A stretch of 64,000 nucleotides of DNA from Bacteroidia bacterium (lineage in GTDB: Bacteria > Bacteroidota > Bacteroidia > J057), in assembly GCA_030430575.1 (NCBI GenBank), contig JAUIKF010000011.1, forward strand, positions 81,547 to 145,546, read 5' to 3'. A model generated the notes under the pieces. It had not been told where the DNA came from, did no database searches, and saw only the letters and a program-made list of their open reading frames with translations. Both the position numbers and the translations under genes were made by a program. Positions 54,911 through 62,713 of this stretch are shown piece after piece. How positions within the stretch are numbered: position 1 is the stretch's first letter; the number at the start of each line of letters is the position of its first letter.

Positions 54911-55127
54911 AGAAGATCCGTGGTAAGCTTGTCGCTTCTGGCAGGCACATCCCCGATCACACAAGGCCTCAACCCCTTCAAAGGGGTTTTCGCGCTAACG
55001 AGGGCTTGTGGGAAGTCCTCTTTGAAGAGGAGCCTGTCCTGAGCCTAGTCGAAGGAGGGCCTGTGAGGTTCAGGAGATGTGTAAGCCCAAAGTGGGCGCT
55101 CCACTAAAATTGTCTGAGAACCAAATC
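54911..55127. repeat. Dispersed palindromic element, copy 1 (REP/MITE-like)
   Basis: About 215 bases sharing with 60862-61064 the blocks CCGTG(A/G)TAAGCTT, CCCGATCACAC, GCCTCAACCCC, GGGGTTTTCGCGC, GGCTTGTG and a CCACT-rich right end. The right end (55101-55127) is nearly the reverse complement of the left end of copy 2 (TTGGTTCTC, GACAATTT), so the element has terminal inverted repeats. It includes the REP-like core CCTGAGC … GTCGAAGG. No gene is inside. Confidence 0.8.
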
Positions 55128-55130
55128 TTT

Positions 55131-55667
55131 TTACTCCAACACAATCCTATCGATCAACAACTCAAAACTTTCAGCCTTTTTATTCCCAATCAAAAAGGCG
55201 ATCTCGCCAATTTGGTCACCGGAAAAATTGGGGCGGTTGAGGCGCATGCCTCTGAAAGAAGGGTATAAGGTATGGAGAGGAATCTCTATTTCTTCCCATT
55301 CACCGGAAGTCACAAAGGTATTGATGTAGGAATAATAGGCATTGGCATTCGGTTTTACCCTGAATTGATACTTTTTCCCATCTCCTTTAACGTGCAAGGT
55401 AATCTTGGTAAAGCCCTTGACCGATATCGCGTCAGGCCGATACCGCACAGAAGAAAATCCTCCATTATTTTCTAAAGAAACACGTCCCGAAAATACGCCA
55501 TGTCCTGCTTTATTTATACCAAATGTACCAGCAGAGCGGCCTCCCATCACCACGTCATCTACAATTCGCCACCCTTGAATATCGGCTTGTTTATCAAACT
55601 CGAAGATCGTCTGAGGGGGAATAGATGTGGTCAGCATGATCATAACTATCAGGTATTTTATCATCAT
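55131..55667 (-). CDS. CIA30 family exported protein
   Basis: 178 residues. Signal peptide MMIKYLIVMIMLTTSIPP-type, then FEFDKQADIQGWRIVDDVVM and GGRSAGTFGINKAGHGVFSG, the signature of the complex I intermediate-associated protein 30 / galactose-binding-like fold, with a closing RPNFSGDQIGEIAFLIGNKK. In bacteria the function is unclear; sugar binding or assembly roles are proposed for the family. It lies between two dispersed repeat elements and is transcribed alone. Confidence 0.85.
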   Translation of the reverse strand: MMIKYLIVMIMLTTSIPPQTIFEFDKQADIQGWRIVDDVVMGGRSAGTFGINKAGHGVFSGRVSLENNGGFSSVRYRPDAISVKGFTKITLHVKGDGKKYQFRVKPNANAYYSYINTFVTSGEWEEIEIPLHTLYPSFRGMRLNRPNFSGDQIGEIAFLIGNKKAESFELLIDRIVLE

Positions 55668-55773
55668 TTTTGAGGTTAATAAGGGAGATCATTTAGCAAA
55701 ATCCAGTTCCCAACTCAAAAATGTATGTCATGGTTTGCGCTGCCCTAATATTGCTTTTATCACTTTACGGAGG

Positions 55774-55830
55774 CACGGATTACCCGCTAGCCATTGCTCC
55801 AAAGTCCAGAAATCCTCGCCAGCTTCCTAA
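55774..55830. repeat. Head fragment of dispersed palindromic element (copy C)
   Basis: CACGGATTACCC followed 29 bases later by AAATCCTCGCCAGCTT matches the first 55-60 bases of elements at 42749 and 59803 (CGCGGATTACCC … AAATCCGCGCCAGCTT). The rest of the element is missing, and a gene end (55838) follows. Confidence 0.6.
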
Positions 55831-55837
55831 AGGTTTT

Positions 55838-56473
55838 TCATTTCCCCCCAACCCAAACATCCCCTCGTCGAAACATATAGGATTCCGTCGCCTCTCCGAT
55901 CGGTTGGCTGAAGGGTACCGTTCGATGGGGTTTCTTCATCATGTTGTTAACCCACTTTTTATCGGATTCATAACAATATGCTTCTGGCTTTGGAAGCTCC
56001 GTATTGTCCAAATAGAATTCGTCTAGTCTGTGATCCCAGCGAAATTCACCGAGGGCATTTTCAAGTGCACCGTAATGTGCGGGGTAAAATTCTTTGGGGT
56101 CTGGGGGCGCAAAAAACGTGTTTTCGTAAAAGGTCAATTCCTTCTCAATAGCGCAGACAACCTGAGATTTGAAGAGACGTGGTTCATACAACCATATTTT
56201 CAAATAATAAGGCTCATTTAACTGATCCAGGCTAGCTTTCCAGCCCTCATAAATGGCTATTAACCCTTTGATGATTCTCCTTTTGGTTTCTCTTTTGGGT
56301 TCAGGAATTTGGGAATTAGTCACTGTTATTCCGCTCCATGGGTGAACCCATATTTTGGTATGGTCCCTCTGATAGGTTTTCAAATTTCCTATATCGAGTT
56401 GCTTATTAGCTGCAATCCAAGCATCGATTTCTGCCCATTTCTTTTTATGGCCGCGTATTTTCTTTGTCCTCAT
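55838..56473 (-). CDS. Hypothetical protein, last gene of the AlkD operon
   Basis: 211 residues, no signal peptide or membrane segment. Basic start (RTKKIRGHKKKWAEIDAW), then IWVHPWSGITV, KLWL-type segment YYLKIWLYEPRLFKSQVVCA, a proline-rich FFAPPDPKEFYPAHY and an aromatic-rich C-terminus. I do not recognise a family. It follows 56486-56995 with a 12-base gap, so it is co-transcribed with the unknown gene, DUF4291 and AlkD. Its size and charge would suit a cytosolic accessory or immunity-like protein, but nothing proves this. Confidence 0.7.
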   Translation of the reverse strand: MRTKKIRGHKKKWAEIDAWIAANKQLDIGNLKTYQRDHTKIWVHPWSGITVTNSQIPEPKRETKRRIIKGLIAIYEGWKASLDQLNEPYYLKIWLYEPRLFKSQVVCAIEKELTFYENTFFAPPDPKEFYPAHYGALENALGEFRWDHRLDEFYLDNTELPKPEAYCYESDKKWVNNMMKKPHRTVPFSQPIGEATESYMFRRGDVWVGGK

Positions 56474-56485
56474 ATTTCAGCACTA

Positions 56486-56995
56486 TTATTCCCGATACAT
56501 CTCATAAAACGTATTTAGCACCAATTTTTCTTGGTCGTGGATTTCCCAGAACTCCTCAATAGTATAGACAATTCTTTTTGATCCTTTCTCAGGGCCAAAT
56601 TGATAATCTGTCAAAAAACCAATCTTGTTAATTCTTGAATGTTGAATCCCCATTCGAAGCAATCTGTCAATTTCTTGCCTAAACGCGTTTTCCCATTGAA
56701 ATCCATATTGTTGGTTAGCACCCCAGTTATCTGTAGGATCGTTAGGATCAACGACTGGTATCACAACTTCTTTTTCTTCTGTTGATATCAATTTATTGCC
56801 CCAGATCCAGCCATCGTCTCCCTTGAATTCAGGATTTCCTAAATGTAAGATCGTTCCTACGTGATGTTCTATTTCATCAATAAACAATGCCCGGTGGCTT
56901 TCCAAAATGGGGTCCATAATTATGGCCATCTCAAAATCATCTTGATTGATTTCAAACACATCAGCCTCAAATATTGCTATTTCTATCGTTGGCAT
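56486..56995 (-). CDS. Hypothetical protein of the AlkD operon
   Basis: 169 residues, acidic, soluble. Begins PTIEIAIFEADVFEINQDDF and contains DDGWIWGNKLI and a C-terminal FEKGSKRIVYTI-like beta-strand region (FGPEKGSKRIVYTIEEFWEI). No known domain is recognised. It starts 35 bases after the DUF4291 stop and ends 12 bases before the next unknown gene, so it belongs to the same transcript. Confidence 0.7.
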   Translation of the reverse strand: MPTIEIAIFEADVFEINQDDFEMAIIMDPILESHRALFIDEIEHHVGTILHLGNPEFKGDDGWIWGNKLISTEEKEVVIPVVDPNDPTDNWGANQQYGFQWENAFRQEIDRLLRMGIQHSRINKIGFLTDYQFGPEKGSKRIVYTIEEFWEIHDQEKLVLNTFYEMYRE

Positions 56996-57030
56996 AAACT
57001 ATTCGTTTTTCTTTCCTAAAAAATAAGTGA

Positions 57031-57669
57031 TTACACTAATCCAATTCTCCGCCGAATTTCTTCATCTTCAATCACCAATGGGCGCTCCTCCATGACCATC
57101 AGCTCATCTAACATCCCAGCATCCAACTTCTGTTTTTGGTCGTTGACAAAGGGCGTTATATCCGTGATAGAAACAATCCATTCTGTAGCAAAGTCTCTAA
57201 GGACCTGCCCCCTTAACCCTAGTTGAATCGCTCTGCGGTCCAGTTTTTTTCCATGAGGATCATGATCGGGATCCCACTGGAGTCGTACATTGGAGATGAC
57301 TAGGCGCTGTTTCCAGGTTTCCCGATCTGGGTAGAGGTTGGGCTTGAAGCTGGAATGAACCGCTTTTTTGAGCATCTCCATGAACCTCGATTTCTCTATT
57401 TCTATCGCCAGTATCCGCTCTTGATCCACTTTTTCTGCCCATCCGGCGCGATACATCATCCAAAGAAAATTGGGCTTGATCCATGACATTCGGGTGAATT
57501 TATAGTGCGCTCCGCCAAACTGTTGGTGGGCAATGGCATAGTCGGAGATCTGCGGGTTAAATGCCTGGTATACAATGATATTGCCACTCCGTTCTTGGGC
57601 TAGAATATGCTTACCACTTTGTGGCAAGCCGTGTTCATAGGCTGAGTAGTGGATGGTTTTGACGTTCAT
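57031..57669 (-). CDS. DUF4291 family protein
   Basis: 212 residues. The segments IIVYQAFNPQISDYAIAHQQ and FTRMSWIKPNFLWMMYRAGW are the family signature of DUF4291, a conserved protein of unknown function found in bacteria and fungi; the R-x-x-W-K-P-x-F-x-W-M-x-Y-R-x-G-W core looks like a binding site. The start overlaps the stop of the AlkD-like gene by 4 bases, so translation is coupled. Link to DNA alkylation repair comes only from this context. Confidence 0.82.
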   Translation of the reverse strand: MNVKTIHYSAYEHGLPQSGKHILAQERSGNIIVYQAFNPQISDYAIAHQQFGGAHYKFTRMSWIKPNFLWMMYRAGWAEKVDQERILAIEIEKSRFMEMLKKAVHSSFKPNLYPDRETWKQRLVISNVRLQWDPDHDPHGKKLDRRAIQLGLRGQVLRDFATEWIVSITDITPFVNDQKQKLDAGMLDELMVMEERPLVIEDEEIRRRIGLV

Positions 57670-58373
57670 AGAGGTGGTTTTCGATAAATAGTTCTTGGGT
57701 AATCAGAAAGGCGGACATCTGGTTTTGTCAATTCTCTTAAGGCATCTGATGCGATCCATCGAGCCGCTTTGTGGTCGATCAACTGGATGCGCTGAGCCCA
57801 TTCTATGGCCTTTTTATTCAAGTCGCTATTGCGCTTTCCAATACTCCTTAACGCCCAATTTACCGCTTTCTTTACATAAATTCTGCCGTCTGTTGCTTCT
57901 CGCTGAATTAAGGGAAAAAATTGCTCAAACACCTCGTTATCAGCCTTTTTGTCGGCCATACAGTAGGCCGCAATGATGACGTATCCCGCTCTCTTTTCAA
58001 ATTCGGGTTCCCTTTCAGTCCATTCGATGGCTTTTGGAATGGCAAAGCTACTCTTGGCAAAAAGTCCCATGCAAAAGGAGTCACAGACTTCCCAGTTTTC
58101 AAAGGTCTTGACCCATTTCTCCATCAAGGGTTCCGTGAGTTTTTTTAGGGGGAATATTTTGCTGCACAACAAACGCGCTTCATAAATCCCTGAATCAAAT
58201 AGTTGAATGGCGAGGTTGTCATCCTTGGGAATTTTTCTTGCCAATTCCTTCAAGTCTTTATGATAAATCCCCAAGGCGTTGTGGGAGTGTACGCCAAATT
58301 TTTGCGCTTTGAAGGCGATCTTTTCTGGGTTTGCTAGCCTGTGGAGTTCAGCGATTATTTCTTCTAGGGTCAT
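57666..58373 (-). CDS. DNA alkylation repair protein (AlkD-like HEAT-repeat glycosylase)
   Basis: 235 residues of helical HEAT-like repeats. Hallmarks: NALGIYHKDLKELARKIPKD at the start and KAVNWALRSIGKRN … AAWIASDAL-type ending (KAARWIASDALREL). These match the AlkD/AlkC-related DNA glycosylase family that removes bulky or N-alkylated bases without base flipping. The catalytic Trp/Asp of AlkD corresponds to the region EKWVKTFENWEVCDSFCMG. First gene of a four-gene operon. Confidence 0.88.
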   Translation of the reverse strand: MTLEEIIAELHRLANPEKIAFKAQKFGVHSHNALGIYHKDLKELARKIPKDDNLAIQLFDSGIYEARLLCSKIFPLKKLTEPLMEKWVKTFENWEVCDSFCMGLFAKSSFAIPKAIEWTEREPEFEKRAGYVIIAAYCMADKKADNEVFEQFFPLIQREATDGRIYVKKAVNWALRSIGKRNSDLNKKAIEWAQRIQLIDHKAARWIASDALRELTKPDVRLSDYPRTIYRKPPL

Positions 58374-58416
58374 GGGTTCTATGCAGGTAGTTACTTAAAG
58401 ACGATATAAGAAAAAA

Positions 58417-58474
58417 CCACAGATTCTCACAGATTTTTTTCTTCTATTCTGTGCAAATCCGTGAAATCTGTGGT
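58417..58474. repeat. Fold-back element with CACAGATT-type arms
   Basis: Outer 10-bp perfect stem ACCACAGATT/AATCTGTGGT; each arm repeats a 10-11-base word (CACAGATT; AAATCCGTG/AAATCTGTG). It lies 23 bases after the stop of the YCF48-like gene on the minus strand. A one-armed relative is near 15136-15180. Confidence 0.85.
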
Positions 58475-58497
58475 GAACCTTTTGGTTAAAGTCCCTC

Positions 58498-59736
58498 TTA
58501 ATTCCCGGTTCTGACAATTCGTTTGGTTGAAACCACATCCGTATCAGCATCTAGAAAGCTAACTGTGAGCAAGTTAGCGGGCACCTGACTGAGGTCTATT
58601 GAAATGGATTTTTGATGGTTAATCTCAATTTGTCGAATCAGCTTACCTTGTATGTCATATACTGTGATAAGACCCGATTTTGGAGTTGAGAAATCTATGG
58701 TAAGTTGATCGGAGAAAGGGTTAGGGAAAATCGAGAAAGCTTCTTTCTCGAAGGGTGAATCATCCAAAGAATTGACAATATCTAATTGATAAATTGAACC
58801 CAAATCAGAGCAAGCCACTGCAGCGGTGCTGCTTATCATGTGAATGGAGTTGATCCTTTCCCTACTGCTGGTGTCCATGTTTTCTACTGTCCAGGTAGCC
58901 CCATAATCTACAGACTTGATAATCGTCTCTTTCGTCCCAACAGCGTATCCTACATTATCAATAAATTGGACATCTCTAAAATCCGCAAATACAGGGCTAG
59001 GAATGGTATCCCAAACCATACCCCCATCAACAGACCTGAAAATCAGGGCATCTGAAGTCACCAATATAAGGGTGTCCTTGTTGATGGCATCCATTCCACC
59101 ACCTAAGAAAGTATTTGGTGCAGTAGGTAAGCTCGCCCAAGTATCGCCTCCATCTATAGATTTCATGAGCTTAAAAGGCATGGATGTCCTTGCATAGCAG
59201 GTCGTGTTTGTCGGACAGTCAATGTCAAAGACTGGGGTAGATGCTGGACTGAAGTTCATTCGATTCCAATTTAGCCCTCCATCCGTGGTTTTGAATATTT
59301 CCCCTCCAAAACTACCTACAATCCCCGTATCCGCATCCATGAAGCACATGGCATCAATTACGCCTCCCACTTGGTTATGTAATTTCGTCGTATCCCAGTT
59401 CCCTCCGCCATCAACTGACTTATATAAAAAGGGGATAAAACTGGTGGCATAGACAATATTGGTATCTATCACTTCCACTTTCAGCATCGGCAGTTGGCTA
59501 GGCGGGGATAGGTTGGTATGGTAAACTGTATCCCAACTCGCACCACCATCTTTGGAATGGAAAATCATTCCATTGGCATTATTAGAAACCCTTGCTGTCC
59601 CTACAGCATAGAGGTCGTTTTCGTTCAGGGCATCCATATCATATAAGGTGCTGTTTAGCACTTGTGGGAGTTTATTCCACTGGCCAAAGCTATGGGTCGC
59701 AATCAATAGGGTAAGAAGGAGGTAGAAGTATTTCAT
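58498..59736 (-). CDS. Secreted YCF48/BNR-repeat propeller protein with T9SS sorting domain
   Basis: 412 residues. The signal peptide ends at HSFGQ. Six Asp-box-like repeats (SKDGGASW, SVDGGGNW, TTDGGLNW, SIDGGDTW, SVDGGMVW, SVDYGATW) spaced 45-55 residues apart build a beta-propeller of the YCF48/sialidase type. The tail FSIFPNPFSDQLTI … KRIVRTGN is a T9SS type A signal. A surface or secreted binding protein, target unknown. Monocistronic. Confidence 0.88.
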   Translation of the reverse strand: MKYFYLLLTLLIATHSFGQWNKLPQVLNSTLYDMDALNENDLYAVGTARVSNNANGMIFHSKDGGASWDTVYHTNLSPPSQLPMLKVEVIDTNIVYATSFIPFLYKSVDGGGNWDTTKLHNQVGGVIDAMCFMDADTGIVGSFGGEIFKTTDGGLNWNRMNFSPASTPVFDIDCPTNTTCYARTSMPFKLMKSIDGGDTWASLPTAPNTFLGGGMDAINKDTLILVTSDALIFRSVDGGMVWDTIPSPVFADFRDVQFIDNVGYAVGTKETIIKSVDYGATWTVENMDTSSRERINSIHMISSTAAVACSDLGSIYQLDIVNSLDDSPFEKEAFSIFPNPFSDQLTIDFSTPKSGLITVYDIQGKLIRQIEINHQKSISIDLSQVPANLLTVSFLDADTDVVSTKRIVRTGN

Positions 59737-59802
59737 AGGTCCTTTATTTTTTACAACGGTCTCCCTATGATGGAGGTGGTGTTTGACCTAGTTCTGCCTA
59801 GG

Positions 59803-59920
59803 CGCGGATTACCCTTCATACAGCAGCACTAGCCGAAATCCGCGCCAGCTTACATAAGCAAGCCCCCAATAAACGCATATTTTTTATGTGCTGGGCCGCA
59901 TTTATGGATTGTGCGGCTCG
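59803..59920. repeat. Dispersed palindromic element, copy B
   Basis: Starts CGCGGATTACCC, then AGCCGAAATCCGCGCCAGC, AAACGCAT and TTTTATGTGCTGGGC, ending near GTGCGGCTCG. It aligns along its length with 42749-42860. Internal complementarity (CCAGC … ACATAA with TTATGTGCTGG) gives a hairpin. It lies between the YCF48 gene and the sterol desaturase terminator. Confidence 0.8.
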
Positions 59921-59924
59921 TAAA

Positions 59925-59972
59925 AGACCTCGGAGGATTTCACCCGTACTGCTGATGAATCCTCCGAGGTCT
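59925..59972 (-). terminator. Terminator of the sterol desaturase gene
   Basis: A 15-bp perfect stem (AGACCTCGGAGGATT at 59925-59939 with 59958-59972), loop 18 bases, T-rich on the minus-strand exit; 4 bases after the stop at 59977. Confidence 0.88.
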
Positions 59973-59976
59973 CTCT

Positions 59977-60828
59977 TTAATCTTGGGGTTTCCACCCAGG
60001 CTTATTCATCAGGTAGTTCCACGCTTCTTTGATACTTCTCACTTTCCGCAAATCCTTAAATATATTGATGTATTCAAATAGGTGCACCTTGATAGGATTA
60101 ATGGTATTTATGGGTGTCGTAAGGCCGTAGGTGGGGGTATGTAGCTCTTCCTGGAAAGTGCCAAACATCCTGTCCCAAATCGATAAGACTGCGCCAAAAT
60201 TTTTGTCGAGATAGATGTCATCTGCCCCGTGATGAACCCGATGCTGGGAAGGGGTCATGAAAATCTTTTCATACCAGCCTAGTTTCCCGATAATTTCAGT
60301 ATGCAACCAAAACTGATAGGTTAACATAAATACGACAGATAGGAGGACGATATAGGGATTAAACCCTATCAAGATAGCCGGCAGGTAAAAGACCCAAGTG
60401 ACAAATGTATCAATGAATGGTACCCTAAGGGCGGTGGTATAATTATAGATGGGAGAACTGTGATGAATGCTATGGTAACTCCATAAAATTCTAATTTTAT
60501 GTTCAAGTCTATGTTCCCAATAGTAAAGAAAGTCTATCACCAAGATACAGAGAATGGTGGTCCATATATTCACAGGTATCTCCCAAGGGATATAATTTGA
60601 AATAAAGAGGAAGGCACCTGCAAAGGCTATTGTGCCTATTTTCTCCGTCAATTGGGCTACCAGGAAAACTGAGAAGCTTGCCCACATCTCTCCCAATCGC
60701 CATTTATTGATTTTTTTAGTATACACCTCATAGCAAAATTCTACAATGGCGAGCACCATAGAGAATGCAAAAATAATCAGGACTATCAGCCCTATGTTGT
60801 TGTCCATCTTTTGAACCAATTCTTCCAT
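59977..60828 (-). CDS. Sterol desaturase / fatty acid hydroxylase family protein
   Basis: 283 residues with four or more membrane helices. The di-iron histidine boxes are complete: HRLEH (106-110), HSIHH (119-123) and HRVHH (196-200), plus HTEIIG. The family adds oxygen to lipids or carotenoids, or cleaves ether lipids, using iron and O2. It is alone on its transcript, between a strong terminator and the dispersed element at 60862. Confidence 0.92.
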   Translation of the reverse strand: MEELVQKMDNNIGLIVLIIFAFSMVLAIVEFCYEVYTKKINKWRLGEMWASFSVFLVAQLTEKIGTIAFAGAFLFISNYIPWEIPVNIWTTILCILVIDFLYYWEHRLEHKIRILWSYHSIHHSSPIYNYTTALRVPFIDTFVTWVFYLPAILIGFNPYIVLLSVVFMLTYQFWLHTEIIGKLGWYEKIFMTPSQHRVHHGADDIYLDKNFGAVLSIWDRMFGTFQEELHTPTYGLTTPINTINPIKVHLFEYINIFKDLRKVRSIKEAWNYLMNKPGWKPQD

Positions 60829-60861
60829 TTTGTATTTGTTATTTGGTTTAGTGTTAAAAAG

Positions 60862-61064
60862 TCTGGTTCTCTGACAATTTCCGTGATAAGCTTCTAGCTT
60901 TCCTTTGAAACACCCCCGATCACACGTGCCTCAACCCCCCTTCGACTGCGCTCAGGGCATGCCTCAATGGGGTTTTCGCGCAGATTTTGGCCTTGTGCGA
61001 AGGTTCCCTTGAGGGAACCGGCTTGTGTGATGGAGGGTGTTCCACTGAATCTGTCAAAGATCCA
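60862..61064. repeat. Dispersed palindromic element, copy 2 (REP/MITE-like)
   Basis: Left end TGGTTCTCTGACAATTT (60864-60880) and right end CTGTCAAAGATCCA (61051-61064) are imperfect inverted repeats; a second pair inside is CACCCCCGATCACAC with GTGTGATGGAGGGTG. The middle has the REP-like word CTTCGACTGCGCTCAGG. About 200 bases; shares blocks with 54911-55127. Confidence 0.82.
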
Positions 61065-61072
61065 AAAGCCTG

Positions 61073-61903
61073 TCAAAATTCTTTCAAGCGTCCTGTGATT
61101 TCGGTCAGCCTCAACCAGTTTTGATAATAAAGCGGTAGGCTGATCACGCTTTCCATATATTGAAAAACATACATAACCAGGGAAAATAAGGTGCCATATT
61201 GCGTCACGCCTGCATCCACTGAAAGGATGATGGAAGTGACAAGGAAGGCCATGAGCAAGAGCCAAGACATGGAGAAATTAAGGGTCTCCAAATCCGACAG
61301 CTTTATATTCCATTTCATCAGCCCCTTTAGGTTTTCATCTAACCTAGTTCCATCGGAGCTTGCAATGGCAGCCACTTGATCCTCTAATACATCATTGTAT
61401 TGCTTATTCAGACGAATCGTCTTCCTGCGGCTGATTCTGTAAATCAGGAAGACACACCCGGTAGCCAATAAGCTGAAGAGGAATACATTCAGGTTGAGGG
61501 TTGCCATGATGATTACCACGCCCACCAAGCCTATTACATTGGCGATCAGTTCTGGGAGGGCGTTCTCCATGAACTCTACCAGTTCCTTGATCATCCCTAG
61601 CCGAGCGGCCTTTACAGAATCCGCTTTGTCCTTGATGGAACCGATCGCTTGGTTGCAGAGGGTGACATATATCTTTGCATAGAGCCTTGAATCAAAAAAT
61701 CGTCTGCCGCCGCCCAAAAGTAGGGCCACGACCCCCAATCCCCCCAAATACATGGACCCCGTATGGCTTCCGCTGATGGCACTATCAATGGCAAAGCCTA
61801 TGAATAAGGGGAAAAATATTGGGACGATTGCTTCTAGTAGAATCAGCAAAAAGGTAAATGACAATTTCCACCGAAACTCCTTCAACACAGATGTTATTTG
61901 CAT
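61073..61903 (-). CDS. ABC transporter six-TM domain protein without ATPase
   Basis: 276 residues forming just one ABC membrane domain (six helices; ISRRKTIRLNKQYNDVLEDQ in the second intracellular loop). There is no Walker A or signature motif, and no frame for a nucleotide-binding domain follows, because the repeat element starts just past the stop. Stand-alone proteins of this length (ABC_membrane_3 type) exist, so this is probably not a truncation. The partner ATPase is not adjacent. Confidence 0.78.
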   Translation of the reverse strand: MQITSVLKEFRWKLSFTFLLILLEAIVPIFFPLFIGFAIDSAISGSHTGSMYLGGLGVVALLLGGGRRFFDSRLYAKIYVTLCNQAIGSIKDKADSVKAARLGMIKELVEFMENALPELIANVIGLVGVVIIMATLNLNVFLFSLLATGCVFLIYRISRRKTIRLNKQYNDVLEDQVAAIASSDGTRLDENLKGLMKWNIKLSDLETLNFSMSWLLLMAFLVTSIILSVDAGVTQYGTLFSLVMYVFQYMESVISLPLYYQNWLRLTEITGRLKEF

Positions 61904-61970
61904 GGCTTTATATGTTTGTTGCCTGCAAATATCTGAGGGGATGAGGGGAAATAAATTGACCTAGGTCAAA

Positions 61971-62038
61971 TAAGGAAAGAATTAAAATGAAAATGAAAAT
62001 AAAAACCAAAATGCGCCCTGATTATCAGTAGGTTATGT
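61971..62038 (-). repeat. Dispersed element: hexamer tail plus 21-nt head (copy 2, inverted)
   Basis: CTGATTATCAGTAGGTTATG (plus T, 62018-62038) is the exact reverse complement of the head at 15413-15433, and AAATGAAAAT-type hexamers precede it. Lies in the 61904-62132 gap, where no gene is seen. Confidence 0.85.
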
Positions 62039-62132
62039 ACTTAATTGTTCCATTTATTTTTGGATCTTTCCTAATGTGTTTGGGAAGCAATTAAGAGTAC
62101 TCAATGAAAGTATGAAATAATCATTGCTGTCA

Positions 62133-62705
62133 TCATGCACTCAGGCGTTTCCGTATCCGACTCAAGGTCTCAAAAGAGACCCCGAGGTAAGAAGCAATAT
62201 GCCCTACTTTCATCTGTTGGATGATTTCTGTGTTTTTGTTGAGCAAAGATACATACCGCTCCGTGGCGTCCATTGTGCGCTGTTGATACAGCTTTTCTTC
62301 TAGCCAAAGCGCATAATATTCCATGATGAGGAGGTCAAGGGTAGCAATTTGAAGGCTTTCCTTTTTTAGGGCTTCGTACTGGTAATAGTCCGTGATGCTT
62401 ACCTTACAGTCTTCGACTGCTTCAATATATTCTTCGCTTGGGATTTGCAAACCATAGGAGCGAAAGGAAACGGCAATGTCATCCTTAAAATAAAATTCGG
62501 TGGTGATTTCCTTCCCATCATGGAGGGAATACTTCCTCGCAGTCCCCTCTAGCATAAAGAAGGAATGCCTACAAATATTTCCCGCTTCCAACAGGAAGCT
62601 TCCTTTGGGATAGATACGCTCAGATGAAATATCATTCAACCTGCTTAATGTCTCAGGGTCTAAGCTTGCCAGGTGTTCTTCAATTTTCTTGAAGTATCTC
62701 TCCAT
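62133..62705 (-). CDS. Crp/Fnr family transcriptional regulator
   Basis: 190 residues: a cyclic-nucleotide-type beta-barrel (GSFLLEAGNICRHSFFMLEG) followed by a short winged HTH (MKVGHIASYLGVSFETLSRI). The typical E-R cAMP contacts are not evident, so the signal may be different or none. The gene follows the SDR gene by 8 bases on the same strand and probably responds to or controls it. This short form is common in Bacteroidota. Confidence 0.9.
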   Translation of the reverse strand: MERYFKKIEEHLASLDPETLSRLNDISSERIYPKGSFLLEAGNICRHSFFMLEGTARKYSLHDGKEITTEFYFKDDIAVSFRSYGLQIPSEEYIEAVEDCKVSITDYYQYEALKKESLQIATLDLLIMEYYALWLEEKLYQQRTMDATERYVSLLNKNTEIIQQMKVGHIASYLGVSFETLSRIRKRLSA

Positions 62706-62713
62706 TTTAATTT

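Noticed and set aside
54833..54964. N-terminal extension of the HigA-type protein
   Set aside because: It would cross a perfect operator palindrome and the repeat element; the family start fits the ATG at 54832.
60894..61265. 123-codon minus-strand frame with CPERSRRG
   Set aside because: This peptide is the translation of the REP-like core in the repeat element at 60862 and antisense of the ABC gene.
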